Positions 1-7,014 of a stretch of DNA of 11,392 nt are shown piece after piece. The position numbers and the translations under genes were made by a program. Positions within the stretch are counted from its first letter, which is position 1; each line of letters begins with the position of its first letter. The notes below the pieces were generated by a model. The model saw only the letters and a list, made by a program, of their open reading frames with translations. It ran no database searches and was not told where the DNA came from. Origin of the DNA: Pirellulaceae bacterium. GTDB lineage: Bacteria; Planctomycetota; Planctomycetia; Pirellulales; Pirellulaceae. The stretch lies in contig JADLDX010000010.1 of the NCBI GenBank assembly GCA_020846515.1, positions 1 through 11,392 of the forward strand, read 5' to 3'.

Positions 1-1
1 A

Positions 2-589
2 GATGCGGACAATCAATGGTTGTCACATATGAACCTGCGGCGCATGGAGGCCGAGGTGATTCGAGATAGTATTTTGATGGCTAGCGGTCAATTGAATCGT
101 CAATTCGCGGGTCCGGGTGTGAAGCCGCGATTGCCCCCGGAATTGATTCCTGCCAGTCAGCGCAACAAGTGGCCGGCGATTGATCAAGAGAAGCCGGAAC
201 ATTGGCGGCGTAGCGTTTACATCTATGCCAAGCGTCAACTGCTGATGCCCATGTTGGAACTGTTTGACGCGCCGACGACCACCGATAGTTGCTCGGTGCG
301 GACACAGAGCGTCGTGCCGACGCAAGCCTTGGTGCTGATGAACGATCAGTTCGTGGAGACACAGGCTGGATACCTGGCCGAGCGTGCATTGCGCGAGAGC
401 GATCAACACTCAACACACGCTATCGAGAGAATGTTTGAAATAACGCTGGGGCACGCACCATCGCCCGATCAACGGCAGCAAGCCGAGCAGTTTTTGCAAC
501 AGCGCGCCAGTGCGAGCGATCTGGTCAGCGGTCTGACTGATTTGGCGCACGTGATCTTTAATAGCAGTCAGTTTATTCACATACCATGA
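2..589 (+). CDS. PSD1/DUF1553 domain protein, C-terminal part (5' end outside window)
   Basis: This is the last ~195 residues of a planctomycete PSD1 (DUF1553) protein. The frame is open back to base 2, where it reads DADNQWLSHMNLRRMEAEVI. This matches the family's usual 'DPxNxxLWRxNxRRLEAExxRD' segment, so the internal ATG at 29 is not a real start and the gene is cut by the window edge. Further family landmarks are the stretch FDAPTTTDSCSVRTQSVVPTQ followed by ALVLMNDQFV, and the C-terminal end LAHVIFNSSQFIHIP. Full members normally carry PSCyt1/PSCyt2 cytochrome-like domains upstream; these cannot be seen here. The stop codon TGA (587-589) overlaps the ATG of the next gene as ATGA, so the two are almost certainly translationally coupled. 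The biochemical role of the family is not established; it is usually secreted and paired with DUF1501. The family call is secure, the function unknown. Confidence 0.9.
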   Translation, partial: DADNQWLSHMNLRRMEAEVIRDSILMASGQLNRQFAGPGVKPRLPPELIPASQRNKWPAIDQEKPEHWRRSVYIYAKRQLLMPMLELFDAPTTTDSCSVRTQSVVPTQALVLMNDQFVETQAGYLAERALRESDQHSTHAIERMFEITLGHAPSPDQRQQAEQFLQQRASASDLVSGLTDLAHVIFNSSQFIHIP

Positions 590-2043
590 ATCCAGAAGCT
601 TCCCATGGCCGGCATTACGCGGGCTTCAATCGTCGCCAAATGTTACAGCAGGCTGGCGCCGGCTTTGGCATGCTGGCCCTGCAATATTTGCTGGAGCGGA
701 ACCAGTTGCTGGCTAGCGATGCGACGTCAAATTCGTCCAATCTGCTAGCGCCGCGGTTGGCCCATTTTGCCCCTCGAGCTCAAGCGGTCATTTTTCTGTT
801 CATGTATGGTGGTCCTAGTCATGTGGATTTGTTCGATCCGAAACCAGAACTGACCAAGTGGCATGGCCAACCCATCCCGATGTGGAAGGCCGACGATGCC
901 TTCATGGGAGCCAAGACAAAAAACGTGGCGATGGCCAGCCCATATCGCTTCGCCAAGCATGGCCAGTCGGGTATGGAGATGGCAGAGACGTTTCCCCACC
1001 TGGCGGAGCATGCGGATAGTTTGTGCGTGATTCGATCGATGCATGCCGAGAGCAACAATCATGGTCCCGCGCTTTTCCAAATGAACTCAGGCTTCGTGCA
1101 AGCCGGTCGGCCGAGCATGGGATCTTGGGTGACCTATGGACTGGGATCGGAGAGCGACAATCTGCCGGCCTTTGTGGTGATGATGGATCATCAGGGTGCG
1201 CCAGTGAACGGCGGATTGAATTGGTCTAGTGGCTTTATGCCGGCGGCCTATCAAGGTGTCCCCTTTCGCAGTAGTGGTCAGCCGATCGCGTATCTCGCAC
1301 CGCCGGCTAGCGTCAACAATTCGCGGCAGCGCGCCAGGCTAGACCTGCTCAAGCAATGGAACGAGCAGTTCGCGGTCGAGAACCCAGGCGAAGATAGTTT
1401 GCTCGCGCGCATCAATTCGTATGAACTCGCTTATCGCATGCAGATGAGTGCTACCGAGTGTACTGATTTGAATCAGGAGTCACAGTCGACCCACCAGATG
1501 TATGGGCTCGATCAGAAGGTGACCGCTCACTTCGGCCGAAACTGTCTGCTGGCGCGGCGATTGGTGGAGCGCGGTGTGCGTTTCGTGCAGTTGTATAGTG
1601 GTGGTAACGATGGCCCCAGCGCTTGGGACGCGCACGATGATCTGAAAAAGAATCATGACCTGCATTGTTTGGAAACGGATCGTCCGATCGCAGCGCTGAT
1701 TGGCGATCTGAAGGCTCGCGGACTTTTCGATACGACTTTGGTGGTTTGGGGTGGTGAGTTTGGTCGTTCGCCGGTGGCCGAAAATGGTAAAGGGCGCGAT
1801 CATCATCCCAAGGGCTTTACGATGTGGATGTGCGGCGGCGGTATTCGAGGCGGTACCACCTATGGCGCGACTGATGAGTTCGGTTACGCGGCCATAGAGA
1901 ACCGTGTTTCTGTGCCCGATTTGCACGCCACGATCTTGCATCAACTCGGCCTGGACCATGAGCGTCTGACCTTCAAGCACACCGGTCGCGACTACCGGTT
2001 GACCGATGTGAGCGGCCGAGTAGTCAAGGACATCGTGAGTTAA
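586..2043 (+). CDS. DUF1501 family protein with Tat-like leader
   Basis: A 485-residue DUF1501 protein, full length for the family. The start ATG at 586 overlaps the preceding stop by 4 bp and puts a twin-arginine-like motif at residues 15-21 (NRRQMLQ), followed by an Ala/Gly/Leu-rich stretch (about 22-36). Export through the Tat system is therefore likely. Family motifs in order: GGPSHVDLFDPK (75-86), VVWGGEFGRSP (386-396) and GRDHHPKGF (403-411), then a C-terminal tail with HTGRDYRLTDVSG. The fold is related to the alkaline phosphatase/sulfatase superfamily, and the Asp/His-rich motifs look like metal ligands, but no substrate is established. It forms an operon with the PSD1 gene upstream, the usual planctomycete arrangement. 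A repeat copy begins some 25 bp after its stop. Family assignment is firm; enzymatic activity is inference. Confidence 0.93.
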   Translation: MNPEASHGRHYAGFNRRQMLQQAGAGFGMLALQYLLERNQLLASDATSNSSNLLAPRLAHFAPRAQAVIFLFMYGGPSHVDLFDPKPELTKWHGQPIPMWKADDAFMGAKTKNVAMASPYRFAKHGQSGMEMAETFPHLAEHADSLCVIRSMHAESNNHGPALFQMNSGFVQAGRPSMGSWVTYGLGSESDNLPAFVVMMDHQGAPVNGGLNWSSGFMPAAYQGVPFRSSGQPIAYLAPPASVNNSRQRARLDLLKQWNEQFAVENPGEDSLLARINSYELAYRMQMSATECTDLNQESQSTHQMYGLDQKVTAHFGRNCLLARRLVERGVRFVQLYSGGNDGPSAWDAHDDLKKNHDLHCLETDRPIAALIGDLKARGLFDTTLVVWGGEFGRSPVAENGKGRDHHPKGFTMWMCGGGIRGGTTYGATDEFGYAAIENRVSVPDLHATILHQLGLDHERLTFKHTGRDYRLTDVSGRVVKDIVS

Positions 2044-2078
2044 TCCCCCTCCGCACCTTGGATTTGTACTTTTTCTGT

Positions 2079-2194
2079 CCCCCTTTTTTCTGTCTCCTCC
2101 CGACCGGTAGAGACTGGGGATTTACTCTGGCTGGCTAGTTGATAACGAAATTCTTGCTTTGACGAATTGAAGGCGAGAGACAGAAAAAAGGGGG
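2079..2194. repeat. MITE-like element with 18-bp inverted repeats (repeat copies A and B)
   Basis: Two copies of a purine-rich repeat face each other. The left arm at 2079-2096 (cccccttttttctgtctc) is the exact reverse complement of the right arm at 2177-2194, with about 80 bp between them. Copy A extends leftwards to about 2061. Read on the minus strand it is GACAGAAAAAAGGGGG followed by ACAGAAAAA and then ACAAATCCAAG, the same downstream bases as the copy near 6930-6947. Copy B extends to about 2202. The interior (2097-2176) holds no ORF or recognised motif. The arrangement resembles a non-autonomous element or a REP-type inverted pair, and the transcript could fold into a long hairpin just after the DUF1501 stop. 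I could not identify target-site duplications. Confidence 0.7.
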
Positions 2195-2200
2195 GCAAAA

Positions 2201-2477
2201 AAATGCAGCTCAAGGCAGCAAGGTACGATTCTTTGCTGGATGGAAAGATTAAGGGGGCAATTGGCTTAAAATAGAGAGTGGGTGATTAGCCCATGCCTGA
2301 GCCCGTTAACGCGGCCCGCGCCAATTAGAGAACAACACCTCGGTTCCCATGGACTTTCTAACTCCTTAATGAAGAAGCACTTGCCTGAGAAAACGTGGGC
2401 GAGTTTCTTGATAGCATACAGTCACGACGTCTGTGCACCTGTTCCCATTCCATCAGCGGAAGTCAGGATTCGATACG
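2201..2477. other. Intergenic stretch upstream of the CehA/McbA gene
   Basis: This is the remainder of the 434-bp gap between the DUF1501 stop and the CehA/McbA start, beyond the inverted-repeat element. It holds no convincing gene. An open frame at 2282-2632 runs into the next gene in another frame and reads like a shadow. The gene's promoter presumably lies here: a TAAAAT hexamer at 2267-2272 is the best -10-like sequence, but no -35 element sits at a proper distance. AGGA at 2465-2468 is a plausible ribosome binding site, 9 bases before the ATG at 2478. No riboswitch or terminator is evident. Confidence 0.5.
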
Positions 2478-4976
2478 ATGACCGAGTGCCCCTCCTTCTC
2501 TCGCACACTACTCACGGCTGTTTTTCTGGCTGTCTTTCCAACGGTTTGTCCAGCACAGCTCACGCCTCGGGCCACGGACGACGCGCAATCAACGGATGTC
2601 CAGGCGCTCGGTGTGCAGGCGGAGCGCGTTGAGCAAACGCTCGAGGCCCTGGGCTATGCCTGGCCTGAGGACCTTAGACGCAAATTGCAGATGGCGCGCG
2701 CTGCGGAAGATGCGGCCGCGTTGCAGCAGTTACTCGATGAGCAGGTCACCTGCACAGTCATGATCAACCCCGAATCTCGCGTCAAAGTAGAAGCGGGGCA
2801 AGTGAAACCGCGATTGCAGCAAGCCGGCTATGTTCCGTGGCTGGTCAAGATCGTCAATCAAGGGGCGGTGCAAGCACCACTGCGAGTGAATAGTCCACAA
2901 GCTGGACCGAGTTATAGCGGCGTGGCCCTGCTGAGTATGCAACGACAGGATCAACTCAGTTTGCGCGAGAACGAAGTCAAAGGCGATAGTCCCAGACGTT
3001 TTTTGCATTTGGAATGGTTCGAGCAAGCGCCGATGATGCGTGTACCCAGCGGGGCTCCGCTGGAGTACGCCCTATTGTTGGTTTATTCGAGTGAAGCCGG
3101 GCAGCGCGAGGCAGTGTTGGAGTTCTCGGTTGGTAGCGGCACGCAAGACTTGGGCTTTCGCGCCCAACTGCCGGTCGCGACTCTCATCCCCCCTGCCCTG
3201 CCAGTGCGGCTGACGATCCATGATGACAATGGCCAGCGTGCGTTTGCGCGTTTGACGATTCGCGATGCGCATGGCCATGTCTATCCACCCCAGCCTCGAC
3301 GTTTGGCACCCGACTTCTTTTTTCAACAGCACATCTATCGCGAGGACGGTGAGTCAGTCTGGCTGCCCCCGGGCAAGTTCACTGTGCAATCATCGCAAGG
3401 TCCAGAAACTCTACCGCAGACTCAAGAATTGATAGTTGCGATGGAAAAAGATAATCAATGTGCGGTTAAACTGCAGCGGTGGGTCAAGTCGATCGAACGC
3501 GGTTGGGTGAGCGGTGATCACCATATTCATGGCGCTGGTTGCGCGCATTACACTAGCCCCACGGAAGGTGTGACACCAGCCGATATGTTTCGCCAGGTGG
3601 CTGGCGAGGGATTGAACGTGGGCTGCGTCTTAACTTGGGGGCCCTGCTTTGAGCATCAACGACATTTCTTTCGTCCCGAAGTTGATGCGCTCAGCCGCCC
3701 GCGTACGTTGCTCAAATACGACATCGAAATCAGTGGTTTTGGTTCTCAGGCTTTGGGGCACGTTTGCTTGTTGAATCTGCGCGATCAATATTATCCAGGC
3801 TCCGAAGGCACGAAAGTGAAAGGCTGGCCAACCTGGGCAACGCCGGCACTGCAATGGGCCAAGGCTCAAGGGGCCGTCACCGGCTTTGCACATTCAGCCA
3901 GTGGGTTGCAGATCGATGCGCAGCGGGCAGCCAATCGCATGCTGGAGCAACTGGATACCGACAAGAGCCAACTAGTATCCAAATCAGAAGCGGCTAAAGG
4001 GTTACTGCCTGCTCCCTTCGCCGACATTGATGTGGATCGCGATCAAGGCCTCAGCCGCGTCGAGCTGCACAGTGCAATCGATGCGGCGGCTGATCGATTA
4101 CCGAACCTGGCTATTCCTGAGATGAATAGTGTGGGCGCGATGGAACTGCCCGTAGCAGTAACCGTAGGTGCTTGCGATTTCATCAGCACAATGGATACAG
4201 CTCGGGTGGCGGAGTGGAACATGTGGTACCACGTGTTGAATTGTGGGTTTCCACTGAAAGCCAGCGGAGAGACCGATTTCCCATGCATGAGTGGGGATTC
4301 CGTCGGGCAAGGTCGCGTGTACGTAGCGATGGACCAGACCGATCAGATCGACTTTCCCCGCTGGTGTCGAGGGTTGGCCGAAGGTCGCTCGTACGTTTCC
4401 GACGGCTACGCGCATGCTCTGAGTTTTGAAGTTCACGGTGCATCTCAACAGGCCCGATTGGGTGAGACGCTGAACATAAGTCAGCCTTCAGAAATAACCG
4501 TGCGCGCGCGAATTGCCATCGCACCGAAGATGCCACAGTCCGTGGCTTATGCGACGCGTCTGCCCGAAGGTGGTCGTCGATTTGTAGGCGACACGGTGAC
4601 CCTACATGGTTCGCGCAGCGATGCGTGGGTGGAGACTGGTTCACGTGACTTAGAAGTGGTCGTCAACGGTTTGCCAGTGGCCAGCCGAAAGATCGCTGCG
4701 GATGGTCGAGAAGAAGTTTACGAATTCAAACTGGATATCAAGCAATCGAGTTGGGTAGCCGTGCGGGCCTTTCCGCATTTGCATACCAACCCTATCGACG
4801 TATTGGTCGCTGGTCAACCCATTCGTGCATCGGCCGATAGCGCCCGGTGGTGCATTGAGACCATCCAGCAACTTTGGCGGCAGCGTGAGAAGAACATTTC
4901 GCCAGCCGAACGCGATGCAGCCAAGCTGGCCTTTGATACAGCGATCGAAGTTTATCGATCGCGCATCCAGCATTAG
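2478..4976 (+). CDS. CehA/McbA-family metallohydrolase (PHP-like), secreted, with EF-hand-like pair
   Basis: An 832-residue protein with a signal peptide at 1-27 (hydrophobic LLTAVFLAVFPTVCPA). The ATG at 2478 is chosen because it gives a compact leader and follows AGGA; a GTG at 2433 would add 15 non-leader residues. Residues ~80-140 carry the CVMINPESRVKV-type N-terminal domain seen in planctomycete relatives (here TCTVMINPESRVKV). The PHP-like metal site begins with GDHHIH (346-351; His349 and His351 form the HxH). It continues with GFAHSASG (His472) and SGETDFPC (596-603), where other members have a GSDxH-like motif. Between the last two lie two EF-hand-like loops, 493-504 (DTDKSQLVSKSE) and 518-529 (DVDRDQGLSRVE). 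CehA and McbA hydrolyse the carbamate ester of carbaryl, but substrates of planctomycete homologues are unknown, so carbamate hydrolysis should not be assumed. Location is probably periplasmic. It is convergent with the propeller gene. Confidence 0.88.
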   Translation: MTECPSFSRTLLTAVFLAVFPTVCPAQLTPRATDDAQSTDVQALGVQAERVEQTLEALGYAWPEDLRRKLQMARAAEDAAALQQLLDEQVTCTVMINPESRVKVEAGQVKPRLQQAGYVPWLVKIVNQGAVQAPLRVNSPQAGPSYSGVALLSMQRQDQLSLRENEVKGDSPRRFLHLEWFEQAPMMRVPSGAPLEYALLLVYSSEAGQREAVLEFSVGSGTQDLGFRAQLPVATLIPPALPVRLTIHDDNGQRAFARLTIRDAHGHVYPPQPRRLAPDFFFQQHIYREDGESVWLPPGKFTVQSSQGPETLPQTQELIVAMEKDNQCAVKLQRWVKSIERGWVSGDHHIHGAGCAHYTSPTEGVTPADMFRQVAGEGLNVGCVLTWGPCFEHQRHFFRPEVDALSRPRTLLKYDIEISGFGSQALGHVCLLNLRDQYYPGSEGTKVKGWPTWATPALQWAKAQGAVTGFAHSASGLQIDAQRAANRMLEQLDTDKSQLVSKSEAAKGLLPAPFADIDVDRDQGLSRVELHSAIDAAADRLPNLAIPEMNSVGAMELPVAVTVGACDFISTMDTARVAEWNMWYHVLNCGFPLKASGETDFPCMSGDSVGQGRVYVAMDQTDQIDFPRWCRGLAEGRSYVSDGYAHALSFEVHGASQQARLGETLNISQPSEITVRARIAIAPKMPQSVAYATRLPEGGRRFVGDTVTLHGSRSDAWVETGSRDLEVVVNGLPVASRKIAADGREEVYEFKLDIKQSSWVAVRAFPHLHTNPIDVLVAGQPIRASADSARWCIETIQQLWRQREKNISPAERDAAKLAFDTAIEVYRSRIQH

Positions 4977-4990
4977 CAAGATCTGCATTG

Positions 4991-5050
4991 TTTTTCTGTC
5001 AGGCCGGAGGGAGACAGAAAAAAGGGGACGGAAAAAAGAAATTCTAATCC
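4991..5050 (+). repeat. Purine-rich intergenic repeat, copy D, with 10-bp hairpin
   Basis: This lies in the 79-bp gap between the convergent CehA/McbA and propeller genes. The segment AGGCCGGAGGGAGACAG followed by six A's and GGGG (5001-5027) matches the copy at 6902-6929 almost base for base; the second GACAG half has become GACGG. The left flank tttttctgtc (4991-5000) is the exact reverse complement of 5013-5022, so the RNA can form a 10-bp stem with a 12-base loop. No U-tract follows the stem on either strand, so it is not a classical intrinsic terminator, although it sits where a bidirectional one would be expected. Confidence 0.75.
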
Positions 5051-5055
5051 ATCAA

Positions 5056-6813
5056 CTAATGCAGTACTGGCAGTTGATACGCAACAGCTTCGGCGGCATT
5101 GCGTAAAAACAATCGATCGCCGATCAGTACGGGGTGGTTCCAGGTCTTGTCGCTCAAGGCAGTGATCACACCGAGTTCTTCATGTTTGTCGGGAGTGGCT
5201 CGGAGTAAAAACAGCTTTCCCTTTTCGCCGACGACGATGATCAAATCGGAGTCTGCAACAAGCAGTGCCTGGCCTTTCTCATAGTGTCCGCCTTTCCATT
5301 TTCGCTTGCCGGTGTTCATATCGATGCAAGTGAAGATGCGATTGTCGAAACCGTACAAGAACCCTTTGTGCACTACGACGTCATTGAAGTCAGGCTTGAG
5401 CTCGCGCGATGTCCAAACTTCTTTGCCGACAATCTTATCGGCCTCCGTAGATAACTGCACCAACCGCGTACCGCTGCCCATGCCAGTGGCGATAACCAGC
5501 TTGTCGCCGTCGATGATCTGGGGTTGCAGAGCGCGATAGCCTTGGTGTGGCCAAGCATAATCAAAGACGCTCTGTCCGTTGAGGTCCCAGAATTGTGCGC
5601 CGCGCTCCGACAACAGCGCGAGTCGCGTTTGACCGAACAGTTGCACGGACTGCAACGAGCCATACGATTGCTCGCCGGCCGGCGCAGACCAGGCCAGCTT
5701 GCTGCTCTCGGTATCAAACGCCAAGATGCCCTTGTCGCCTTTACCACCGGCATGCACAACGACCAGGTTGCCCGCGATTAATGGTGAGGCCGAGAAGCCC
5801 CACATCGGCGGTTGATCGCGCTCCGAAAGTTGCTTGATATCCGCGTCCCAGATTTGGGAACCATCGTGCACGTCGAGTTTTCCTAGTGTGCCGGCCGCGC
5901 CCAGGGCATACACAAAGCCATCGGCATACGTGGGTGTCGATCGAGGGCCGAGTCCGCCAAGTGCTTCGAAGAAACGTGAGGCCCATTTCTTCTCCCAAAC
6001 TTGACGTCCCGAGTCAGCGTCGTAGCAGACAACGGCCTCTTCGTCTCCACGCTGTTCTTGCGTAATCAGGTAGCGATCAACGGAAACAAAGGAGCTCCAA
6101 GCTGGTCCGACGGTGATCCGCCAAAGTTCCTTGGGCGGATGGGCTGCCCAATCTGAGTCGAGCACCGGGCCGCCGCGCACCACGCCATCTTGCAGCGGTC
6201 CGCGAAAGCTCGGCCAAGTCGACTCGAGCTTTACATCGGAGGGGATCGCATGAGTGCCTTCGGGTCGCACCACGTTGTTGACAAGTTGATCTGTTGAGCG
6301 AGTCCAGCGTGGCAAAAGATCAAACGAAAAGTCACCCCACACACCGTCGTTGCGCGCGAAGAGTGAAACAGAAGCTGCCGCAGCGCCTAGCAGTAGCGCC
6401 ACTACTGTGCGGCTGGTCGTATTCCATCGCCCTACCAGGCACAGCCCCAGTGCAAACGCGCCGATCGTCATCGGTATCGTCATGACGATGAACACTGGAC
6501 CACGCATGGTTTCATGGGCCAACAATTGTTCGACGACGAGTATGGCGATGATGGCCAGCAAGCCCAATAGTCGTTCACCAGCGCGAGCGCGGCTGAGCGT
6601 CAGCCACCATATCAACAGTGCCAGGCTGAATAAGAACGGGAAGAAAGCCCCGATGGCCCAAGTCCACGCAGGTCCATCGGTCCAGAACTCCGGCACAAAT
6701 CTCGCGCCGACCATCAGCGGCAGAATCAACAGTGGAATCCAAACTCGCAGCGGCTTAAGCTGCATGTCTGACTGCATGTCCGACTGCGAGGCCGCAGACG
6801 CATTCGATGACAT
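5056..6813 (-). CDS. Membrane-anchored PQQ-like beta-propeller repeat protein
   Basis: A 585-residue protein in two parts. The N-terminal ~155 residues hold five hydrophobic segments (about 24-41, 52-73, 82-98, 106-127 and 136-153). Basic loops (SRARAGER; GRWNTTSR) fall after segments two and four, which predicts N-in with the propeller outside the cytoplasm. The rest is a PQQ-like propeller. It is introduced by WPSFRGPLQDG (FRGP at about 203-206), typical of planctomycete members, and followed by blade signatures such as VVCYDADSGRQVWEKKW, KLDVHDGSQIWDADI and CIDMNTGKRKWKGG. No dehydrogenase or kinase catalytic domain is present, so a scaffolding or binding role is likelier than an enzyme; PQQ binding itself is not shown. 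The start is ambiguous: ATG at 6813 (chosen) or GTG at 6816, with AGGA at 6824-6827, 10 or 7 bases upstream. An imperfect DMQ-SDMQ duplication lies near residues 12-18. Confidence 0.85.
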   Translation of the reverse strand: MSSNASAASQSDMQSDMQLKPLRVWIPLLILPLMVGARFVPEFWTDGPAWTWAIGAFFPFLFSLALLIWWLTLSRARAGERLLGLLAIIAILVVEQLLAHETMRGPVFIVMTIPMTIGAFALGLCLVGRWNTTSRTVVALLLGAAAASVSLFARNDGVWGDFSFDLLPRWTRSTDQLVNNVVRPEGTHAIPSDVKLESTWPSFRGPLQDGVVRGGPVLDSDWAAHPPKELWRITVGPAWSSFVSVDRYLITQEQRGDEEAVVCYDADSGRQVWEKKWASRFFEALGGLGPRSTPTYADGFVYALGAAGTLGKLDVHDGSQIWDADIKQLSERDQPPMWGFSASPLIAGNLVVVHAGGKGDKGILAFDTESSKLAWSAPAGEQSYGSLQSVQLFGQTRLALLSERGAQFWDLNGQSVFDYAWPHQGYRALQPQIIDGDKLVIATGMGSGTRLVQLSTEADKIVGKEVWTSRELKPDFNDVVVHKGFLYGFDNRIFTCIDMNTGKRKWKGGHYEKGQALLVADSDLIIVVGEKGKLFLLRATPDKHEELGVITALSDKTWNHPVLIGDRLFLRNAAEAVAYQLPVLH

Positions 6814-6868
6814 CACGTTTTCATCCTAACTGTTGATTGGCCCATCTTCTCTCAGCGCAGAGCCCTGA

Positions 6869-6948
6869 TTCTATCTCCCTTCTACCTCCCGCTGCCTGTA
6901 CAGGCCGGAGGGAGACAGAAAAAAGGGGGACAGAAAAAACAAATCCAA
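6869..6948 (+). repeat. Purine-rich intergenic repeat, copy C, with palindromic hairpin
   Basis: The best-preserved copy of the family lies in the 201-bp gap between the catalytic M16 gene and the propeller gene. A perfect 12-bp palindrome GCCTGTACAGGC (6894-6905) forms the hairpin tip. Left of it, ttctatctccct (6869-6880) and cctccc (6885-6890) roughly mirror the right arm GGAGGGAGACAGAA (6907-6920). The right arm continues as GACAGAAAAAAGGGGG then ACAGAAAAAA and ACAAATCCAAG. The core is itself a direct repeat of GACAGAAAAAA separated by the G-run. It lies upstream of the propeller gene start on the minus strand, so it could also affect that gene's expression. Confidence 0.75.
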
Positions 6949-7014
6949 GTTGTTATTTTCGAATCGACTCAAATCGAAGTCGCCTCGGCGTTTCCTGCTT
7001 CAACTTAAATCGGC

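Noticed and set aside
2267..2272. TAAAAT as -10 promoter element
   Set aside because: No -35 hexamer at 16-18 bp spacing, and AT-rich hexamers are expected by chance in this spacer.
2433..2477. Upstream GTG start for the CehA/McbA protein
   Set aside because: It would place 15 unrelated residues before a good signal peptide; ATG 2478 has AGGA upstream.
2282..2632. 116-residue plus-strand ORF
   Set aside because: It overlaps the real metallohydrolase start in another frame, has no recognisable domain, and its C-terminal half is low-complexity Gly/Arg/Ala of the shadow type.
4991..5022. Intrinsic terminator between the convergent genes
   Set aside because: A stem can form, but it is AT-rich and no U-tract follows it on either strand; described as a repeat instead.
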